DNA of 64,000 nucleotides from Saccharibacillus sp. O23 (GTDB lineage: Bacteria > Bacillota > Bacilli > Paenibacillales > Paenibacillaceae): positions 20,966 through 84,965 of the forward strand of contig NZ_NJDE01000031.1 of assembly GCF_002205895.1 (NCBI RefSeq), in the 5' to 3' direction. This document shows positions 8,019 through 17,103 of the stretch, piece after piece (within the stretch, counting starts at the first letter, position 1; each line of letters starts with the position of its first letter). The notes beneath the pieces are model-generated. The model made no database searches, was not told the DNA's origin, and was given only the letters and a program-made list of their open reading frames with translations. Both the position numbers and the translations under genes were made by a program.

Positions 8019-8669
8019 CTATTGGTTAAAACAAACCATGCCGTATTTCTCGTCCGAATATTCCAAAATGGTCACGCTGGCGTTGCGAATCTCGGCCGAC
8101 GGATCGGCTTCTTCGCACATCTGGCTGAGGATATTGCGAATAGTATTGCCGTGCGACACGATCAAGATATTGGCGCCGTCCTCGCAGTCGAGATTGACCA
8201 CTTCTTCCAGCCCGCCTTGGATGCGCGTCCATTGTTCGTCGAAACTTTCGGCATGTCCGTACGGGTCGGCCTTTTTGATCAAGTCCGCCACTTCCGGCAC
8301 CGTCAGTTTCCGGCGAAGCTCGTCGAAGCTCTCGATGCCTCCGGCTTCCGCGATCTGCTTCAGCGCCACCTGCGAATATTCGCCTTCGAACCCGCCGAAG
8401 AACGTCTCGCGGAACGCTTTGGTCCGTTTGATCGTCGGGACGTGATGACGGTTTTCTTTCAAGATGATCTCCGCCGTTTCCAGCGTCCGGCCCGAATCGC
8501 TCGTATAGACGTAAGCGAACTGCGTGTCCGCCAATTTCTGCCCGGTCGCGACCGCGACCACTTTGCCTTCTTCGGTCAGCGGACTGTCGCTCCAACCCTG
8601 CATTCTCTTATAACGGTTCAGATAAGTCTCGCCGTGCCGAATCAGATAGATATTGACCTTTTTGCTCAT
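8019..8669 (-). CDS. Histidine phosphatase (phosphoglycerate mutase-like) family protein
   Basis: This 216-residue protein carries the family's LIRHGET motif (about 9-15), in which His forms the phospho-enzyme, the SDSGRTLETAE Arg motif, the acid in FRETFFGGFEGE, and the second His in LIVSHGNTIRN. Such proteins range from phosphoglycerate mutases to broad phosphatases. The FRETxFGxFEG spacing is typical of Firmicute acid-phosphatase-like members rather than glycolytic PGAM. It is cytoplasmic. ATG 8669 is preceded by AGGGGGTTCCATC. It sits between an ABM monooxygenase and an esterase. Confidence 0.88.
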   Translation of the reverse strand: MSKKVNIYLIRHGETYLNRYKRMQGWSDSPLTEEGKVVAVATGQKLADTQFAYVYTSDSGRTLETAEIILKENRHHVPTIKRTKAFRETFFGGFEGEYSQVALKQIAEAGGIESFDELRRKLTVPEVADLIKKADPYGHAESFDEQWTRIQGGLEEVVNLDCEDGANILIVSHGNTIRNILSQMCEEADPSAEIRNASVTILEYSDEKYGMVCFNQ

Positions 8670-8722
8670 GATGGAACCCCCTGTCGCGATTTGTCTCCGT
8701 CTGTCTTTTGCCGATCTTCTTC

Positions 8723-9013
8723 TTATTGGTCCGCCGCCACGAACTTTTCCACTTTAAGCGGCAGCGCGAAGAAATCCGTCGAGACCTTGAAGAATCCCGT
8801 AAAATGCGACGACGCGTTATGAAGCTGCACCGCTTCTTCGTCCGCCCAGACCTCGACCATCGTGAAGCGGTCCAAGTTGGACACGTCCTGCGTCAGCGTG
8901 TAACGCAAGCAGCCGTCTTCCGCCTGCGACCCGGCGACGAGCGCCTGCACCGTTTGCAGAAACGCTTCGCGCTTCTCCGGCTTGATCTGCATATCGGCGT
9001 GAATGATGATCAT
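8723..9013 (-). CDS. ABM-domain monooxygenase-like protein (YgiN type)
   Basis: The 96-residue protein is a single antibiotic-biosynthesis-monooxygenase (dimeric ferredoxin-like) domain: IIIHADMQIKPEKREAFL at the start, DGCLRYTL in the middle, and FTMVEVWADEEAVQLHNASSHF as the family's second half. Members act as quinol or heme-like monooxygenases without cofactors, or have unknown roles. GAGGAGGAATTTCA precedes ATG 9013. It is the first gene of the leftward trio ending at the terminator by fucU. Confidence 0.85.
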   Translation of the reverse strand: MIIIHADMQIKPEKREAFLQTVQALVAGSQAEDGCLRYTLTQDVSNLDRFTMVEVWADEEAVQLHNASSHFTGFFKVSTDFFALPLKVEKFVAADQ

Positions 9014-9132
9014 TGAAATTCCTCCTCGATGGATGTTAGCTACAGTGTCGGTCTCTCTGCTCTCTTCCCTAACTTACCACATTCGAAGAAGCCGGGGCCA
9101 GCGGCGGCTGTTCATGGAACGCGATATCTTGT

Positions 9133-12100
9133 CTACCGATCCAAGGTTTTCAGCAAACGCTTAACGATGACGGCCGCTTCCGCGCGGGTAATCGCGGCTT
9201 TTGGTCGGAAGGTGCCGTCAGGATAACCCTCGATCGCGCCGGCCGACGCCGCCGATACGATCGCATACCGCGACCATTCGACAGCCTCCTTCAAATCGGT
9301 GAACTGGATCGCCCGATTTTTATAAATGTTGTGCTGTTGGAGCAGGTTGGTCACCATGATCACGGCCTGCTCGCGGGGGATCGCATGAAGCGGACGGTAT
9401 TTCCCGTCATTAAACCCTTTCGTGATTCCCGCTGCTAAAGCCGCCCGCAACGATTGGTCATACCAAGCTCCGTCTGCAAGATCAGCGAAACGGAATGCGG
9501 ATTCCGACGCAGGAGCTTGGAAAGCCCTGGCCAGCATCACCGCGAATTCCGCGCGAGTAATGGATGCGTCAGGACGGAAAGACCGATCTACGTACCCCTT
9601 AATCACGCCTTTTGCATCCAGCTCCGTGATTTCTTTGTACGCGAAGTGTTCTTTGGGCACGTCGATGTATTTCGGCGGTTCCTCTGCTTCGAGCTTGCCT
9701 CCCTGCTCTTCTGCAAGCGTGACTTCAAGCGGCGGATTTACTTCTGTCGGCATCGTGACGGATACGGTTTCCGGCAATGTCGGCGTCGGAACAGAGGTTG
9801 CCGGATCGATCGGAGAATGAATGGATGACGGATCATAAACATATTCGTTTTGCGGAACGGCGATGCCCCAGTTTCCGACTTGGGCGACTTTGTAAGCTCG
9901 TGCTTCCTTAGCCGTATTCGGTACCTTGAATATAGCTTGATCAGAGCCATGCACTTTCTGAACAGATTCGGCTTCTCCTTCTTGCCAAGCTGTATAAGCG
10001 GTTTCCGGATCGTTCCTCCGCCAAGATACCGTAACCTTTCCGTCCTCGAACTTTCCTTCCGGAAAAACGCTCGGCTCCTGCGCCATCAACCACGCCAGAC
10101 GAGGAGAATCGATCCCGTTCGTGGTTTGCTTTTGCCATAATGCAGGGTCTAAACCTTCGTAATGCTCCATGTTCAGCATGTCGGAGACCGCATTCGCTTT
10201 CTCTACGAAAAGAATGCCAGCTTCCGTATCCAAAAATCGAACGTAACAATCCTTCATCGCGATGTATTCGGGCAAGATTTTAAGATACTCGTTTTGTTCG
10301 GGATATATAAAATACGAATCGCGATAAGTCATGCTGTCGGTGTAAGTGCCGGTAGAATCGGTTCCGACTACTCCTTCAAACGGTAAAGGTTCGTTGGCGG
10401 ATTGAAAAGCCAGCCCTTTGACGGTCGCATTCGAAATGTACCGAACCAACTCGGCTTTGGGCGAAATCCCCGTATCTAATCGAAGATCTTTTCGGATGGC
10501 CAGATTCTCGACGACGGCCGTATCCGCAATCGAACTGAATAAACTATAAGCCCACCAATCGGAGACGCCGGTAAGGCTGCCCGTCACCTTCATCGTGTTA
10601 TTTCTCATCAGGGCATCGCCGCCTATGCTGCTGATCAGGTGGGTGCGTTCTTGCCGAGTCGAATCCGTAATCATCTCCGCGTTCACTTTGTTGTTGTCGA
10701 ACGATCCGTTCAATATGGACATCAGGCCGTAAGCGTCTCGAATCGCCGTCGCCTGCTGATTAAGCTTGATGTTAAACGTATTATCGACACTGTTACTTCC
10801 CGTTCTGGCGAGCCCGTATACATTATTGATGTCGTCTGCCTGAACGGAAGTCGAGAAATTGAAGATATTGCGTTCGACCTTCCCGTATTCTTGAATCGGA
10901 ATGATCGCAGACGCTTGACCGGAAATGTTCCCTTCGAAGTCGAAAGAAATTTCGTTATCGGAGGCTTCTTTTAACGTGTTGATCAAGTACATCTGAGTCA
11001 GATCCGTTCCGGCTATGCGCATCCGAACGTCGATTTTCGAATCGGCGAGTGTGAACACGTTCGGCGCCATTCCGTGATAACCCGAATAAGCTCGGGTCGT
11101 AGGCACATTAAGATCTAGGTCGATCTGAGCCTTCAAATTACGAATCGTCAAGCCGTCAGGAGCCGATGTCGCTGAAGAAGCGAATAATCCGTTGACGAAT
11201 GTAACTCCTTTGTTCGTAAGATGATCCGACGTTTGAGCCTTGATCCGAATATCGGCTGTCGTATCTTGGATGATATTCCCCTCGTAGGCGATTCCTGCGA
11301 TAAACATTACATTGGCATCGTTAGGCACATCGCTATGTATAGTCGCCTTCACCGTACCGCCGCTCAGACGATTTAACGGTCCTTGTACGACTCCGCTCAC
11401 GCTAAACAATTCGCGTCGAGATTTTAGATCGACCGCAAACGTGTTGTCGATCGCTTCGTTTAGATTCAGGCTTGCGCCGCCGACGATGAACAACGAATCC
11501 GAGACCATATCGATCTGAAAATCGCTGTGTTCGAATACTCCGCCGTTAAGGGCGCCGGCCGCACTGTTTTGAATCTTTTTCGAATCGGGGACGCGGAACG
11601 TAATTCGGCTGTTTCGTATATTTACGGTAGTCTGGTCTCCTGCATCGGAACCGGAAGTCGTCGAGACCTGCGCCAATTGAGCAGTCGGGGATACGCTTTC
11701 GAATCCGAGCGAACTGCTCTCCACATGAATGGTCGTAGGCTGCTTCGTGTAGTTAGCATCAACGCTTCGGCTAAACAGAGTTGCGGTAGAGTTAGCCGAT
11801 TCTACATCGACCAATCGCAGGTTGAGCGCGGACTCCGTTACGTTCATCGTCCCTTTAGTTCGTGCACCCAAGATTCCGAAACCGTATACCGAACTGAAAG
11901 AGGATAGCGTGATATTCCCTGTCGCTTTGCTTACGGTTAAATCCGTGACGTTCCCGGCTAACACGCTCGCTTCGGCAATAAACGATCCACGGCCATGAAG
12001 AGTCATATCGCCGAAAAAGACTTGATCCATGTTCACCCGCGTAAGGTCTTTAGCCAAAATCCCCGTTGCCGCGAATCCTTTATCCCAAGTCAGCGACGGC

Positions 12101-12723
12101 ACGTTCAACTGCAAATTCCGAATCGTCGAGTCGCTGACCGTAGAGAATAAAGCTCCGTCCTGCCCGTTTAGGTCTGCGCCGTCCGGAAGACTGTAATGCA
12201 GGTCCGCATTGGAAACGATAAGATTCTGCAAGGTGGAATTTGTCACGCCGACAGCAAAAGCCGCCCGAACGCCGGCCGAAGACGAATAGATCGGAATCTC
12301 CACATCGGAGATCGTCGCTCCGTTCAATGCCGCGAAAAGAGGCACGCTGCCATCCAGACCGGCAATCCGATGCCCGTTGCCTTCAAGCGTTCCCGTAAAC
12401 GTCGCGGTCGATAATGTTGCATATCCGGCCGCGTCGATATCGCCCGTCAACCGAAAATGACCGCCGAGGTCGACCGCGATCGAATCCAGATCGGAAACGT
12501 TCGCAATCTCGACGATCGAGTCGTTTGCAGCCGTCGACATGTCGGTAACCTTCAGCGGTTCTTCGGCCGGTTCTTCCGTTTGCGCAATCGGAACAGAAGG
12601 CTCTGCCTCGTTGATTGCGTCCTCGGCATAAGCATCTCTTTCAGGGACGAATGTATAAGCTGCTGAAGTCGTAAGCGTAACGGAAAGCAACATTTTAATG
12701 AATGCCGTTCGTGTGATCATCAT
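9133..12723 (-). CDS. Large S-layer-anchored surface protein with beta-helix-like repeats
   Basis: The 1196-residue protein begins with a signal peptide (hydrophobic stretch MLLSVTLTTSAAYTFV, probable cleavage after AYA near residue 33). Residues about 65-880 are long arrays of Asn/Thr/Ser-rich strands such as NSTLQNLIVSNADL and SDSTIRNLQLNV, like parallel beta-helix or GLUG-type adhesins. A fibronectin-III-like segment (KFEDGKVTVSWRRND) follows, then a Pro/Thr-rich linker. Three S-layer homology domains end the protein (about 1017-1075, 1076-1139, 1140-1196; TRAEFAVMLARAF, REQAVIMVTNLL, TRAEAAVIVKRLL), which bind pyruvylated secondary cell-wall polymer. The ligand is unknown. The ribosome binding site before ATG 12723 is weak. 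Base composition is visibly less GC-rich than the neighbours. Confidence 0.88.
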   Translation of the reverse strand: MMITRTAFIKMLLSVTLTTSAAYTFVPERDAYAEDAINEAEPSVPIAQTEEPAEEPLKVTDMSTAANDSIVEIANVSDLDSIAVDLGGHFRLTGDIDAAGYATLSTATFTGTLEGNGHRIAGLDGSVPLFAALNGATISDVEIPIYSSSAGVRAAFAVGVTNSTLQNLIVSNADLHYSLPDGADLNGQDGALFSTVSDSTIRNLQLNVPSLTWDKGFAATGILAKDLTRVNMDQVFFGDMTLHGRGSFIAEASVLAGNVTDLTVSKATGNITLSSFSSVYGFGILGARTKGTMNVTESALNLRLVDVESANSTATLFSRSVDANYTKQPTTIHVESSSLGFESVSPTAQLAQVSTTSGSDAGDQTTVNIRNSRITFRVPDSKKIQNSAAGALNGGVFEHSDFQIDMVSDSLFIVGGASLNLNEAIDNTFAVDLKSRRELFSVSGVVQGPLNRLSGGTVKATIHSDVPNDANVMFIAGIAYEGNIIQDTTADIRIKAQTSDHLTNKGVTFVNGLFASSATSAPDGLTIRNLKAQIDLDLNVPTTRAYSGYHGMAPNVFTLADSKIDVRMRIAGTDLTQMYLINTLKEASDNEISFDFEGNISGQASAIIPIQEYGKVERNIFNFSTSVQADDINNVYGLARTGSNSVDNTFNIKLNQQATAIRDAYGLMSILNGSFDNNKVNAEMITDSTRQERTHLISSIGGDALMRNNTMKVTGSLTGVSDWWAYSLFSSIADTAVVENLAIRKDLRLDTGISPKAELVRYISNATVKGLAFQSANEPLPFEGVVGTDSTGTYTDSMTYRDSYFIYPEQNEYLKILPEYIAMKDCYVRFLDTEAGILFVEKANAVSDMLNMEHYEGLDPALWQKQTTNGIDSPRLAWLMAQEPSVFPEGKFEDGKVTVSWRRNDPETAYTAWQEGEAESVQKVHGSDQAIFKVPNTAKEARAYKVAQVGNWGIAVPQNEYVYDPSSIHSPIDPATSVPTPTLPETVSVTMPTEVNPPLEVTLAEEQGGKLEAEEPPKYIDVPKEHFAYKEITELDAKGVIKGYVDRSFRPDASITRAEFAVMLARAFQAPASESAFRFADLADGAWYDQSLRAALAAGITKGFNDGKYRPLHAIPREQAVIMVTNLLQQHNIYKNRAIQFTDLKEAVEWSRYAIVSAASAGAIEGYPDGTFRPKAAITRAEAAVIVKRLLKTLDR

Positions 12724-12763
12724 CGTTCAAAGTCACTTCTTCCCAAGTAGATTATGTAAACGC

Positions 12764-12807
12764 AAAAAAGCACCGCGAATTAGAGGATTCTCTAATCAGC
12801 GGTGCTT
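12764..12807 (-). terminator. Rho-independent terminator upstream of the surface-protein gene
   Basis: Read leftward, AAGCACCGC..ATTAGAG pairs with CTCTAAT..GCGGTGCTT (two-base internal mismatch) around a 4-base loop, followed by six T. It ends transcription from the mutarotase-like gene and insulates the surface-protein gene 40 bases further on. Confidence 0.85.
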
Positions 12808-12962
12808 CCGTCTGCGTTCGATTAAGTTAAGGTTAGTATAGCAGAACCCGATTGCGAGGCGCAAACCCTTATACCGTAAGACTTTGGCTTAAATGTTCTG
12901 CTTTTCCGATTCGATGCGAAATGGTACTTGAGAAAATTCGTTCGGCGGCTCGCCCCGCCTCT

Positions 12963-13853
12963 TCAAGCCCAAAACTCGTACACCCGCGTCCATTCCCGGC
13001 TCTCGCCCGGCGCAAGTTCCAGATCGACGAACACTTCCGGCGCGACCACGTGGCCCGATCCCCAGACCGCGAACTTGGCGGCGTCGAAATCGCCGCGTTC
13101 GCGCATTCCCGCTCCGCTCGGCGTATGGATAAGTTCCCAATAAGGACGTTCGTCGGCCGCGAATCCTTCATATAAGACATAATATTCGCCGCCCGCTTCG
13201 CTCGACCAAGTCAGCTGCCCCGGCGACAAGACCAGTTTCTCCTCTACGCCGCCGTCGCCGATCTGCTTGGTCTTCGGCGAGTAGGGCAGACGAAGAACAT
13301 AATCCGGTCCGATCAGGTATCCGCCGACGCTTACAAAATTATGTACGTATTCGTTCGTCGAGATCGGCTTGCGGCCGAGATTCTCCAACACGTAACGAAT
13401 CTTGAGATTGCGGCCTTCGACGGCCAAGACCTTCGTCAGCTTCGCCGCATAACCGCGAACTTCCGGCACGATCGATACGAACTTGATCTCGCTCGGCGAA
13501 ACTTCTGCTTGCACCTCGTAAGGTTCGACCGGATACGTCCGCGCGAAATTATAGCTTGCTCCGTCGACTTTCGTCAGCGCGCCGATCCCGAGCTTGACGA
13601 ACGTCTCTCCGATCTCCGTTTCGTCGTAGCCGATCGGTTTGTCGATGCCGAATTCGCCCGATAGCCCTTCTCCTCCGGTTCCTTGTCCGTCGATCAAGCT
13701 CTCCGGCACGCAGAAATCGATGCCCGCTTTCTCCAATCGAACCTGCACGATCCAACCGACCCGGTCGAACCGCGTTCTCTCGCAGGCTTCCGGCGCTTGG
13801 ATCGTGACGGTCAATTCTTCGTTGTGCAATACGTACACTTCTTTATGTTCCAT
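12963..13853 (-). CDS. Galactose mutarotase-like (aldose 1-epimerase fold) protein
   Basis: The 296-residue protein starts at ATG 13853, which has TAGGAGGAAGTCAG before it; an upstream in-frame extension lacks such a site. Its strands (SGEFGIDKPIGYDE, FVKLGIGALTKVDG, YDFxRTYPVE-like segment, ENLGRKPISTNEYVHNF, LELAPGESREWTRVYEFW) resemble the sugar-binding beta-sandwich of aldose 1-epimerases, and STNEYVHNF resembles the motif around their active-site His. No clear catalytic pair can be confirmed by eye, so activity is uncertain. It lies after the GH42 gene with its own terminator on each side, suggesting a related sugar role but separate transcription. Confidence 0.6.
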   Translation of the reverse strand: MEHKEVYVLHNEELTVTIQAPEACERTRFDRVGWIVQVRLEKAGIDFCVPESLIDGQGTGGEGLSGEFGIDKPIGYDETEIGETFVKLGIGALTKVDGASYNFARTYPVEPYEVQAEVSPSEIKFVSIVPEVRGYAAKLTKVLAVEGRNLKIRYVLENLGRKPISTNEYVHNFVSVGGYLIGPDYVLRLPYSPKTKQIGDGGVEEKLVLSPGQLTWSSEAGGEYYVLYEGFAADERPYWELIHTPSGAGMRERGDFDAAKFAVWGSGHVVAPEVFVDLELAPGESREWTRVYEFWA

Positions 13854-13940
13854 CTGACTTCCTCCTACATATTCGGTTCTATTATCATAGCGCCGCTCGG
13901 GCCAAAAAGGTACTCGGACTTTGATTAACCCGTATAACGC

Positions 13941-13967
13941 AAAAAAGGCGAGCCAAGCCCGCCTTTT
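13941..13967 (-). terminator. Terminator after the GH42 gene
   Basis: Read leftward, AAAAGGCG and CGCCTTTT pair over 8 bases around a 9-base loop with a continuing T-run. It lies 90 bases past the GH42 stop codon. Confidence 0.75.
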
Positions 13968-14057
13968 CGCGAAACGTATTCGATTGCGAGAACGCGCGGC
14001 GGCCCTCCCGGCGCGTTCTCTCCGTTTCGACGACGGCAGCACTCTCGGAGTCCGTTC

Positions 14058-16127
14058 TTAATCCGCCGCCCCGTCCGCCGACTCCGCCGATTCGCAGGCC
14101 CGGCTCTCCCGGTCTTCCACGATCGCGAACCCCCATTTGTCCAGATGCAGCATCTGGCCGTGCCGCACGTCCGCGCCCGACAGCAGTTCGCGTCCGTCCC
14201 GGTAGCCGTATCCGAATTCGACCGGCTCGCCGGAGTAGTTGAGGAAGTATCGGACGCGGTTGCCCGCTCGGTTCACGCCGGATTTTACGATCAACGGAAA
14301 CGCCAATTTCTGGTCTTGTCCCCATAAGCCCGCTTCGCGCAGCACTTGTCCGAACAGTCCGATCAGCAGCCGCTCGGTCGGCAGGAAGCCGATATACGTC
14401 GCCGTGCCTTTGCCGAAACGGTTGTGGGTAACCGCCGCATAGTCGTTCCATTCCGGATGGTCGTAGCGGGCCAGAACGTCCGCCGTGACCGGCGTCAGCA
14501 GTTCCATCCACGTCTCGACGGCGCGCGTCTCCGCATCCGTTTCGACGCCGGCCGCTTGATCCGTCAGCCGAACCCGAACGTCTTTCGGCTCGACGAACAA
14601 CTGATAGCTCATGCCGCAGGCTTTGGCGATGATCCCCGGTTGGGCGCTTGTCCGCACCTGCACGTCGCCGTTCGCGAATCCGCTTTTGAACGTGTAGACG
14701 ACATGGCCGCCTTTTTCGACATAGTCGTTAAGTCTTTCCAACAGCCGATCCGGCGCGCTGTACAACGCGGGAACGACGATCAGATCGTAATCTTCCAGCA
14801 TCTTCGCGTCCGTCTCCGGGAAAACGAAATCGCAGCCGACGTTCAGCTTATACAACGCATCGTACAACCGCCGAACGACGTCGTTGTAATTTTTCCCGCC
14901 CGGCAGAGAGAACCAGTTGATCGCGCTTAACGCTTCGTTGCTGACGAGCATCGCCACGCGATTCGTTTTCCGCAGTCCGTGCAGCGATTCGTTCAGCCGC
15001 GCGAAATCCGCTCCGATACTTTTCGCTTCGTTGTAGACCGGGTTCGGCTGAAGATCGTGGCTGAGCAGGCCTTTCCAATACGTCTCGAACGAGTTGTGAA
15101 TCGAATGCCAATGCCAATACGCGACCATGCTCGCGCCCGACGCCAGATGGCTGAACGCCAGCAGGCGCAGCTGACCCGGATAAGGCGTCCAATGCGGGAA
15201 CGCCTGCGCCTGCGTCTCGAGCACCAGATAATTCGACTGCTTGAGCGAACGCGTCATATCTCCGCCGAACGAGATCTCCGCGCCGGTCAGCTCGCCCTGC
15301 GACGGATGATAGATGTCCACGCCGGCAATATCCAGACATTCGGCCGCTTCGTGATGGTTCACGTCCCGCTGCACGCCGTACGAATGGCCGCGCCATTCGA
15401 AATCGAAGTTATGCGTCACGAACTGGCCGGGCTTTTTGTATTCGTTCACGATGCCCGCCTGCCAAGCCAAGAAATCCGTCACGAGCCGCCGCTGGAAACG
15501 GGCGAATTCCGCGCCGAGGCTGCCGTTGATCGTACCGACGACCGACGGGAAATCTTCCCAAGCTTCGATCCGGTTGCTCCAATAGGCCAAGCCGAAACGG
15601 CGGTTCAGTTCGTTCAAGTCGCCGCCGAACTTCTCGCGCATCGCTTTGACGAAACGAAGCTGAACGTTGGGTCCGGCGGTGCCGTAATGCTTCGTTTCGT
15701 TGTCGAGCTGGTAGCCGATGACCGCCGGATGGGCGCAGACGCGTCCGATCAGCTTACGGATGATGCGTTCGGCGTAGAACAGATAGACGGGATTCGTAAT
15801 GTCCATGATCTGCCGCGCCCCGTATTTGCCGGGGCCATCCTTCGTGACCGCGAGCACCTCGGGATGCTCATGCGCCATCCAAGGCGGGATCGCGTAAGTC
15901 GGCGTACCGACGATGACCGAAATGCCCGCTTTGTGCATGGCGTCCAGCACGCGGTCCACGGAAGAGAAGTCGAACACCCCGTTCTGCGGTTCATGCGTGC
16001 TCCACGTCGATTCCGCGATCCGCACGACCGTGATTCCCGCCGCTTTCATCATCTCGATGTCCGTGTCCAGACGTTCGTAAGGCATATATTCGTCGTAATA
16101 AGCGACTCCGTAATGCAGACGTTCCAT
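14058..16127 (-). CDS. GH42 beta-galactosidase
   Basis: The protein has 689 residues from ATG 16127; a TTG four codons upstream has better-spaced AAGGAGAAAGG and may be the true start. The TIM barrel begins HYGVAYYDEYMPYERLDTDI, typical of GH42. The general acid Glu is in GYQLDNETKHYG, and the nucleophile Glu in YLVLETQAQAFPHW. Domain B (trimerisation, from about residue 390, RVAMLVSNEALSAINWF) and a small C-terminal beta domain follow. It would cleave terminal beta-galactosides, such as galacto-oligosaccharides imported by the adjacent ABC system; no signal peptide is present. The last 15 residues are Glu/Ser/Ala-rich. Confidence 0.93.
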   Translation of the reverse strand: MERLHYGVAYYDEYMPYERLDTDIEMMKAAGITVVRIAESTWSTHEPQNGVFDFSSVDRVLDAMHKAGISVIVGTPTYAIPPWMAHEHPEVLAVTKDGPGKYGARQIMDITNPVYLFYAERIIRKLIGRVCAHPAVIGYQLDNETKHYGTAGPNVQLRFVKAMREKFGGDLNELNRRFGLAYWSNRIEAWEDFPSVVGTINGSLGAEFARFQRRLVTDFLAWQAGIVNEYKKPGQFVTHNFDFEWRGHSYGVQRDVNHHEAAECLDIAGVDIYHPSQGELTGAEISFGGDMTRSLKQSNYLVLETQAQAFPHWTPYPGQLRLLAFSHLASGASMVAYWHWHSIHNSFETYWKGLLSHDLQPNPVYNEAKSIGADFARLNESLHGLRKTNRVAMLVSNEALSAINWFSLPGGKNYNDVVRRLYDALYKLNVGCDFVFPETDAKMLEDYDLIVVPALYSAPDRLLERLNDYVEKGGHVVYTFKSGFANGDVQVRTSAQPGIIAKACGMSYQLFVEPKDVRVRLTDQAAGVETDAETRAVETWMELLTPVTADVLARYDHPEWNDYAAVTHNRFGKGTATYIGFLPTERLLIGLFGQVLREAGLWGQDQKLAFPLIVKSGVNRAGNRVRYFLNYSGEPVEFGYGYRDGRELLSGADVRHGQMLHLDKWGFAIVEDRESRACESAESADGAAD

Positions 16128-16275
16128 TTCAGGCAACCATCCTTTCTCCTTGCCGGACTGAAGCACCGCGGGTTTGTACGCCGTTCTTTTTTGATGCTGC
16201 CGTCCCGCCGCGCTTATCCGTAAACTTTTCGCTGCGCGCCGCCGGATATCCTGCAAACGCTTTTTCTTCGAACCT

Positions 16276-17103
16276 TCAGCCTTTTACCGCACCTTCCGTG
16301 ATCCCTTCCATAATGAAGCGTTGGCAGAACGCGTAGATGATCACGACCGGAATCGCGGTCAGCACGAGCGCGGCCAGAATCAACGACCATTCTTTGTTGT
16401 ACTCCCCGAACAGCATATTGGTGGAGAGAATGAGCGTGTACCGGTCCACGTTGGTCAGCATCAGCAGCGGCAGCAGGAAGTCGTTCCAGACCCATAGAAA
16501 ATCGAGAATCCCGATCGTGACCGTAATCGGCAGCAGCAGCGGGAAAATAATGCGGAAATACGTCTGGAACTCGCCGCAGCCGTCCATCTGGGCCGATTCT
16601 TCAAGCTCTCTCGGCACCGATTTGACGAAGCCGTGGTAGAGGAAGATCGCCATATTGACGCCCAACCCGACGTAGATGATGCCCAATCCCCAAGTGGTGC
16701 CTTGCAGTCCCAATGCTTTGGCGACCCGCGTCAGCGAGATCATGATCGAGTGAAAAGGAACCAGCATCGACGACACGAACATGATGAAGATGAACGCGCT
16801 CAGCCGGCCGGGCGTGCGCGACAGTTTGTAACCCGCAAGCCCTGCCGCAAAAATGATTCCCCCGATCCCGACCAACGAAACGATGACGGAATTCAGCGTG
16901 CTGCCGAGCAGATTGATCTGGTTGAACGCCTGACTGTAATTCTCGAAATGGAACTCTGTCGGCAGCGCCATGACCGATTCGAACATCTGCCCCTGCGTCT
17001 TGACCGAGTTCACCAGCGCCATGTAGACCGGGAACATGGTGACGGCGGCGAGGATGGTCAGAACCGTGTTGATCAGCAGGCCGGAAGCTCTGTTCTTCGT
17101 CAT
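16276..17103 (-). CDS. Sugar ABC transporter permease, MalG type
   Basis: This 275-residue integral membrane protein has six predicted helices and the EAA loop characteristic of binding-protein-dependent importers (ELEESAQMDGCGEFQTYFRIIFPLLLP, about 185-210). It belongs to the CUT1 oligosaccharide family and would pair with the upstream MalF-type permease. Its start ATG 17103 overlaps the upstream stop as ATGA. No ATPase gene is present, which is usual for this family, where a shared MsmK-type ATPase serves many importers. Confidence 0.93.
   Translation of the reverse strand: MTKNRASGLLINTVLTILAAVTMFPVYMALVNSVKTQGQMFESVMALPTEFHFENYSQAFNQINLLGSTLNSVIVSLVGIGGIIFAAGLAGYKLSRTPGRLSAFIFIMFVSSMLVPFHSIMISLTRVAKALGLQGTTWGLGIIYVGLGVNMAIFLYHGFVKSVPRELEESAQMDGCGEFQTYFRIIFPLLLPITVTIGILDFLWVWNDFLLPLLMLTNVDRYTLILSTNMLFGEYNKEWSLILAALVLTAIPVVIIYAFCQRFIMEGITEGAVKG

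Noticed and set aside
13854..14042. Longer N terminus for the mutarotase-like protein
   Set aside because: It would read through the terminator hairpin of the upstream gene; the AGGAGG eight bases before ATG 13853 decides the start.
16128..16256. Longer N terminus for the GH42 protein (43 extra codons)
   Set aside because: The extension covers the ribosome binding site of the inner start and has Arg/Lys-rich non-conserved sequence; GH42 proteins begin near HYGVAYYDE.
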